Source: Gemmatimonadaceae bacterium (GTDB taxonomy: Bacteria > Gemmatimonadota > Gemmatimonadetes > Gemmatimonadales > Gemmatimonadaceae). Taken from it: a DNA stretch of 64,000 nt. The stretch spans positions 124,001-188,000 of the forward strand of contig JADZAN010000009.1 in assembly GCA_020852815.1 (NCBI GenBank), written 5' to 3'. Shown here one piece after another: positions 60,045 through 64,000 of the stretch. Below the pieces are notes generated by a model. That model was not told the origin of the DNA, made no database searches, and saw only the letters and a program-made list of their open reading frames with translations. The translations under genes were made by a program, and so were the position numbers. Positions within the stretch are counted from its first letter, which is position 1; each line of letters opens with the position of its first letter.

Positions 60045-60608
60045 ATGGAACCGAAACAACAGCTCGTGGCCCTGCTCGCCGAACGGTCGGCGCGCCGCGG
60101 ACATTTCGTTCTTTCGTCGGGACGTACGTCGAACCTCTATATCGACGCGCGCCTAACGACGATGAGTCCGGAGGGACTTGCCCTCATCGGCCCGCTGGGA
60201 CTCGAGACCGCGCGACGCGCCTTCGGCCCGAATGTCGATGCCATCGGCGGTCTCACGCTCGGCGCCGATCCCATTGCCTATGCAATTTCCCTCGCCAGTG
60301 CGTCGACCTCGCGACCCGTTAGAGCCTTCACGGTTCGCAAGGAAGCCAAGGCGCACGGAGCGGGGCGTCAAGTCGAGGGACCGTACCGCGAGGGTGACCG
60401 AGTGGTGGTTGTCGAAGACGTCATCACCACCGGCGGATCTGCGCTCAAGGCAGTCGAGGTCCTCCGTCAACATGGCGCGACCATCCTCGGCGTACTCGCA
60501 CTGGTTGACCGCGAGGAAGGCGGACGCGAAGCGATCGAGGCGCAAGGGTTGTCGGTTGTTTCACTCGCCCGGGCGGCTGAGATCCTCCCGCTGCTCCCCA
60601 CCGCTTAA
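60045..60608 (+). CDS. pyrE: Orotate phosphoribosyltransferase
   Basis: 187 residues. It converts orotate and PRPP to OMP. The PRPP loop is VVVVEDVITTGGSALKAVEVL, the orotate side FVLSSGRTSNLYIDAR, and the flexible loop Lys is in RKEAKAHGAGRQVEGPY. Probably cotranscribed with the upstream kinase. Its last 48 nt overlap the 3' end of the opposing AraC-type gene. Confidence 0.95.
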   Translation: MEPKQQLVALLAERSARRGHFVLSSGRTSNLYIDARLTTMSPEGLALIGPLGLETARRAFGPNVDAIGGLTLGADPIAYAISLASASTSRPVRAFTVRKEAKAHGAGRQVEGPYREGDRVVVVEDVITTGGSALKAVEVLRQHGATILGVLALVDREEGGREAIEAQGLSVVSLARAAEILPLLPTA

Positions 60609-61586
60609 CTCCTCCGCAACACTGCGGAGGGGAAGAGCGGGCTCGGGGAATGTGACCACGCGGCGTCGATTCTCGGACTTCCGTATGCCTATCGACCGCG
60701 CCGTGTGCCCGAAGGGATCGAACGCCCGCCACGTGGAGAGGTGTCGCAGGACGAGTTCCTCCCGAAAGGCATCGAGCATCCCTTCGCAATCGTAGCGCAC
60801 GCGGAACTGGATCGCACTCATCCCCAGGATGGAGCGTACGTGCCGGCTGAAGCTCTGCGGTGAGGAGTAGCAGAGCTGGTCCGAGACGCTCGACACCGAG
60901 ACTCCGGGGTTCTCGAACAGTCGTGCTGCGCAGCTCAGTCGCGCGAACGCGAGGAATCGTTTCGGCGGTGGAAGCTGCGCTCGATAGAAGCGGCTCATCA
61001 ATGTCCCGGGCACGATCTCCAGCGAGCGCGCAAACTGGCGAATGGTTGGCGTGCGAGCAGCCAGCGCGAACAGGGTGTCAAAGAAGCGCCGAGTTCCGGC
61101 AGGAGCTTGCGCCAGATCCAGCGCCAATCGCGACATCGCGAGGCGCTGGACGTCCGACGTGCGCTCGTTGAGCAGGACCGCACGCAGCTCGCGCCATCCA
61201 TTGGGCTCCCGGACATCGATGAGTGTCCGAATGCCACACTGTCCCAGCGAGAGTACCGTTCTCACGGTCGCACGGTCGAACTGCGACAGAAGGGCAACGG
61301 TCGGTACACGTGGGAACTCCCGCACCATGCGCGCAACGCCAGTCATCTGGACGCCGTGACACATGGAGGTGGAGACGATGAGCGCCCGCACGCGCTGGGA
61401 CCGGAGATCTCGACGCAGATCATCCACCGATTCCCGGTGTACTGCCTGTATGACCCCAATCCCGACCGCATCGACGCGGAGACGTTCGTCCGGAGTCAAC
61501 ATCGTGGCTACACGAGTTACCACGGAACTGGTTCCGTTCTCCATTCCTCCACCCGGCCATCCTGCATCCCGCCATTGGATTCCCAT
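60561..61586 (-). CDS. AraC-family regulator with a receiver-like N-terminal domain
   Basis: 341 residues from ATG 61586 (GGAAGG 8 nt upstream). The N-terminal 150 residues contain alternating strands and helices (RALIVSTSM, PTVALLSQFDRATVRTVLSLG, GIRTLIDVREPNGWRELRAVL) reminiscent of a response-regulator fold without a clear phospho-Asp. The AraC DNA-binding domain spans about 185-275: two HTH units in TIRQFARSLEIVPGTLMSRF and VSSVSDQLCYSSPQSFSRHVRSILG. The last 50 residues are an extra tail. Target genes are unknown. Confidence 0.85.
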   Translation of the reverse strand: MGIQWRDAGWPGGGMENGTSSVVTRVATMLTPDERLRVDAVGIGVIQAVHRESVDDLRRDLRSQRVRALIVSTSMCHGVQMTGVARMVREFPRVPTVALLSQFDRATVRTVLSLGQCGIRTLIDVREPNGWRELRAVLLNERTSDVQRLAMSRLALDLAQAPAGTRRFFDTLFALAARTPTIRQFARSLEIVPGTLMSRFYRAQLPPPKRFLAFARLSCAARLFENPGVSVSSVSDQLCYSSPQSFSRHVRSILGMSAIQFRVRYDCEGMLDAFREELVLRHLSTWRAFDPFGHTARSIGIRKSENRRRVVTFPEPALPLRSVAEELSGGEQREDLSRPGE

Positions 61587-61629
61587 TGGGCGCCTTCCGT
61601 CGTGAGGTCAGCGGGAACAGTACGAGGGA

Positions 61630-61661
61630 CCGTCACGTCTCCGTCACATGACACACGTGAC
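61630..61661. promoter_or_regulatory. Cluster of GTCAC half-sites upstream of the AraC-type gene
   Basis: CCGTCAC occurs at 61630-61636 and 61641-61647 as direct repeats 11 nt apart, followed by an inverted GTGAC at 61657-61661. Helical-turn spacing of half-sites suits an AraC-type autoregulatory site. It lies between the regulator start and the RNase P gene. Confidence 0.35.
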
Positions 61662-61723
61662 AACATGCACAGGATGCTGTCGTTTTGACTCCATCGTCAC
61701 CTGTACCAGTACCGTTATACTGC

Positions 61724-62117
61724 AGGCGTCAGGTACGTGCAGGCTGGATGATCGCGTCGGAATCGGGTAACCGGTTGCGCCGAGGAAAGTCCGGGCTCCT
61801 TGGACAGACTGCCAGGTAACGCCTGGGCGTAGCGCATGCTGCGACGGAAAGTGCCACAGAAAACAAACCGCCGTTGCGAAAGCAGCGGTAAGGGTGAAAC
61901 GGTGGGGTAAGAGCCCACCGCGTTCCTGGCAACAGGAACGGCACGGCAAACCCCAGTCGGAGCAAGGCCAAATAGGCGGCGAGAGACAGTCCTTCTCGAC
62001 AAAGACGCCGCGGGTTGGCTGCTAGAGCGCAATGGCGACATTGCGCCGAGAGGAATGATCATCCGGATCACAGATCCGACAGAACCCGGCTTACAGGCCT
62101 GCATGTATCTGACGCCT
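61724..62117 (+). ncRNA. rnpB: RNase P RNA (bacterial type A)
   Basis: Universal core blocks are present: GAGGAAAGTCCGGGCTCC (CR I, about 61783-61800), CCAGGTAACGCCTGG, ACAGAAAACAAACCGCC, GGTAAGGGTGAAACGGTG, GTAAGAGCCCACCGCG, GGCAAACCCCA, GGAGCAAGGCCAAATAGG and the 3' block ACAGAACCCGGCTTACAGG. The P1 helix is unusually long: 61724-61745 (AGGCGTCAGGTACGTGCAGGCT) pairs with 62096-62117 over 22 positions with G-U pairs. A TATACT at 61716-61721 is too close to the P1 end to be a standard -10, so the promoter is uncertain. Confidence 0.97.
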
Positions 62118-62159
62118 CCTGCCAAGGCTCATGGCAGCAAGGATCGTGACCCCCATTGG

Positions 62160-63065
62160 TTGACGAGAATTCTCCCGGGGGCAGTCTCGATGTTCGTGTT
62201 CGGCGCTGGCATTTGGACTGCTGCGTGCGCACCTGCGTCTCCTGCTCGCCAGGTGCAAGTCGACCCGCTGCCGCCCAGGAGCGACACTTTCATTGTTCGC
62301 ACGACCGCTCCGCGACCAATTCTGCGAAATCAAGAGGCGCAGTACCGTGTACATGCTGTGGTTATCACGCAGGAGCATTTCCAGCGCGCGAACACAGGCG
62401 ATAGTGTCGGAGTCGATACGCTCGTGCTACAGGAGAGCCTATCCGCCCACCTGGAGCTGATGCCTGACGGAGGAGTGGCGTTGAGGCTCCAATCCGATTC
62501 AGGGTATCGTCTTCCTGCTCAGCGTCCCATGGTACCCGAGCTTGGCACGCGGGCACGTTTTCCTGTCATCGTGGTGTCGCGTGCCGCATCGAGGACTGGC
62601 CGGGTCGTGCCCGATAGCTCGAGCACTTCACACGTTTCATGTGAACCAGTTACCTCCCTCACATCGCAGCTGCTTTCGACTATTTGGTTGCGTGCGATAC
62701 TCAACATGACAAACGAGCCACCCATCACAGGTGACTCGCTCACGTATCGCTACTGCCAAGCTGGTGTTCAGTTCAGGGTGTCTCTTGCCACACACTCTCA
62801 ACCAGCAGTACAACCGCTCACTGACACACTCTCTTCGCAGATCACGGCAACCGGTTCATTCTTGGCTGATAGTAGTCGCGCACTACCTATGACTGGAGTC
62901 GGAACCCTGACGGCTGCACTGTATGTCAGGGGAGATCCCGCAAGCAGCCTGATGGCTGATGAACTCGTTCTCCGCTCCACTTCGAATCCAACTTTCCGAA
63001 GTTCACGCCGAAACCAGAGTTTCACGCAACAGACGGAGCTGATTCTCACCAAGAAAAAGGAGTGA
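62160..63065 (+). CDS. Hypothetical lipoprotein downstream of rnpB
   Basis: About 301 residues if started at TTG 62160; ATG 62190 is an alternative, and ATG 62103 lies inside rnpB. The hydrophobic GAVSMFVFGAGIWTAACAPA ends in a lipobox-like TAAC. Beta-rich repeats follow (DTFIVRTTAPRPIL, VGVDTLVLQESLSAHLEL, QITATGSFLADSSRALPMTGVGTLTAALYV). No family recognised. GC content and codon choice are closer to balanced than in the rest of the window. A degenerate parS-like sequence lies inside (62633-62648). Confidence 0.6.
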   Translation: MTRILPGAVSMFVFGAGIWTAACAPASPARQVQVDPLPPRSDTFIVRTTAPRPILRNQEAQYRVHAVVITQEHFQRANTGDSVGVDTLVLQESLSAHLELMPDGGVALRLQSDSGYRLPAQRPMVPELGTRARFPVIVVSRAASRTGRVVPDSSSTSHVSCEPVTSLTSQLLSTIWLRAILNMTNEPPITGDSLTYRYCQAGVQFRVSLATHSQPAVQPLTDTLSSQITATGSFLADSSRALPMTGVGTLTAALYVRGDPASSLMADELVLRSTSNPTFRSSRRNQSFTQQTELILTKKKE

Positions 63066-63070
63066 ATCGC

Positions 63071-64000
63071 TCAGTCAACCAGACGAAGTGGCATTACCAA
63101 GCAGAGATACTTACCAGGTTCTTGCCATCCTTCTGGTTCAAGAGTCGCTGCACGTTCAGGTTCCTTGAACGTGAACTTGATCTCCTCAGTTGGCATGTAT
63201 CGCAGGATCTCCAGGAGATACATTCCGTTGAAGCCAATATCGATCGGATCTCCATCGTAACGGATTGGCAGTTCATCCTGACCTTCTCCAAGATCCGGTG
63301 TGGCCACCGAGAACTTCAGCAGCGCCAGATTAAACGAGAGCTTCACTCGATGGGTTTGATCTGACGCAACAACGGCCATCCGCTTGAGTGCGCTTTGCAG
63401 CGCAGTCTTGTCAATCGTTGCAACTCGATTGTTATCTCGGGGAATTACCTGGTCGTAATTGGGATACGGTCCTTCGATCAGGCGTGTGAATACCGCCGTG
63501 AATGGTGATCGAAAAGCCAAGTGATTTTCTCCACGAGCCACTTCGAGCTCTTCATCAGCGGGGAATAGTCGCCGAACTTGTTCGAGTGCTTTTGGGGGAA
63601 TAATGAAATCACCCGTGAGAGACCCACTATACGGGATCTCCATCTTTGCCAAACGGTGACCATTCGTTGCCACCATTCGCGTTTCCTTCTCTCGTACTTC
63701 CCACAGAACCCCATTCAAGATCGGACGACTTTCTTCTGTCGATACCGCAAAGGCTGTGTGAGAGATCAGTTTCTGAACGTCACCTGACTTCACACGCCAA
63801 GACCGCGCAAAGTCTACAGTTGGGAACGCAGGAAATTCATCCCGCGGTAATCCAAGAAGCTTGAACCGAGAGCGACCACACTCAAGAGTAATTCGCTGCT
63901 CACCAGCAGCAGCCAACTTTACAGGAGCTGGCGGAAGTTCACGAACAATCTCACTCAGCTTCTTCGCTGGTACTGTGATCGCACCTGGCGCTTCCACATC
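63071..64000 (-). CDS. dnaN: DNA polymerase III beta sliding clamp (N-terminus beyond window)
   Basis: 310 residues are visible and the start is beyond 64000. Typical clamp segments: AITVPAKKLSEIVRELP, SRFKLLGLPRDEFPAFP, HTAFAVSTEESRPILNGVLWEV, VATNGHRLAKMEI, FIIPPKALEQVRRLF, IEGPYPNYDQVIP, GFNGMYLLEILRYM and the C-terminal CLVMPLRLVD, the end of the clamp fold with the ligand-binding groove. It encircles DNA and tethers polymerase III. GC content is only about 50 percent, unlike the rest of the window. Its presence fits an origin-proximal position. Confidence 0.96.
   Translation of the reverse strand, partial: DVEAPGAITVPAKKLSEIVRELPPAPVKLAAAGEQRITLECGRSRFKLLGLPRDEFPAFPTVDFARSWRVKSGDVQKLISHTAFAVSTEESRPILNGVLWEVREKETRMVATNGHRLAKMEIPYSGSLTGDFIIPPKALEQVRRLFPADEELEVARGENHLAFRSPFTAVFTRLIEGPYPNYDQVIPRDNNRVATIDKTALQSALKRMAVVASDQTHRVKLSFNLALLKFSVATPDLGEGQDELPIRYDGDPIDIGFNGMYLLEILRYMPTEEIKFTFKEPERAATLEPEGWQEPGKYLCLVMPLRLVD

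Noticed and set aside
62633-62648. Third parS-like site inside the lipoprotein gene
   Set aside because: Only 13 of 16 positions match, and the palindrome core is broken on both sides; kept as a remark, not a feature.
1-64000. CRISPR array, insertion sequence, prophage or tRNA
   Set aside because: No regularly spaced repeats, transposase or integrase motifs, terminal inverted repeats or cloverleaf sequences were found. The tandem repeats seen are contiguous short units without spacers.

Overview
The window reads as a chromosomal segment of a Gemmatimonadota bacterium (Gemmatimonas-like). GC content is high (roughly two thirds G+C), genes are tightly packed, and GTG or TTG starts and 4-nt ATGA/GTGA overlaps are common. 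There is a GWxTD-domain lipoprotein, a long-form HisG and many Sec or lipoprotein signal sequences. This assignment is inferred from gene content and composition; no rRNA or tRNA is visible.

Left part (1-9.7 kb): the N-terminal part of a Wzz/tyrosine-kinase-like polysaccharide protein runs off the left edge, followed by a cupredoxin-like lipoprotein. Next comes a complete single-operon histidine pathway, hisG-D-C-H-A-B-F-hisN-hisIE. It is preceded by a His-rich leader peptide, a perfect intrinsic terminator and a long competing antiterminator, which together form a textbook-style attenuator.

9.7-32.7 kb is a mixed housekeeping and accessory stretch: sulfurtransferase, GH30 lipoprotein, HAD phosphatase, DUF2239, MATE exporter, serine hydrolase, an HxlR regulator divergent from yceI, a pair of M16 peptidases (one active, one lacking the metal site), murB, an aminotransferase, two ABC-F ATPases, an M20 amidohydrolase, a TerC membrane protein, an ArsC-like protein and a YheT-type hydrolase.

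32.8-40.8 kb is origin-associated: mnmG, a membrane glycosyltransferase-like protein, a SIMPL protein, two parS-like sites, parA, parB and a bactofilin. 40.8-48.8 kb holds a BMP-type nucleoside ABC uptake cassette interleaved with a Nif3-family protein, an MFS carrier and a small membrane protein, and ending in a metallophosphoesterase. 48.8-60.6 kb holds a lipoprotein, an MFS carrier, an acyltransferase, a type IV pilin-like protein, polA, cspA with a near-consensus promoter, the GWxTD lipoprotein, a Ser/Thr kinase and pyrE. 60.5-64 kb holds an AraC-family regulator, the RNase P RNA gene, a lipoprotein and the 3' part of dnaN; the last 2 kb are visibly less GC-rich.

Two genome-wide signals stand out beyond the genes. 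(1) The octamer CGTTAGGC occurs about 28 times by hand count, in coding and non-coding positions and in several reading frames, so it behaves as a DNA-level motif. (2) An 8-nt tandem repeat (GAAGACGA) occurs at three gene boundaries and has been read through into the ends of two proteins.
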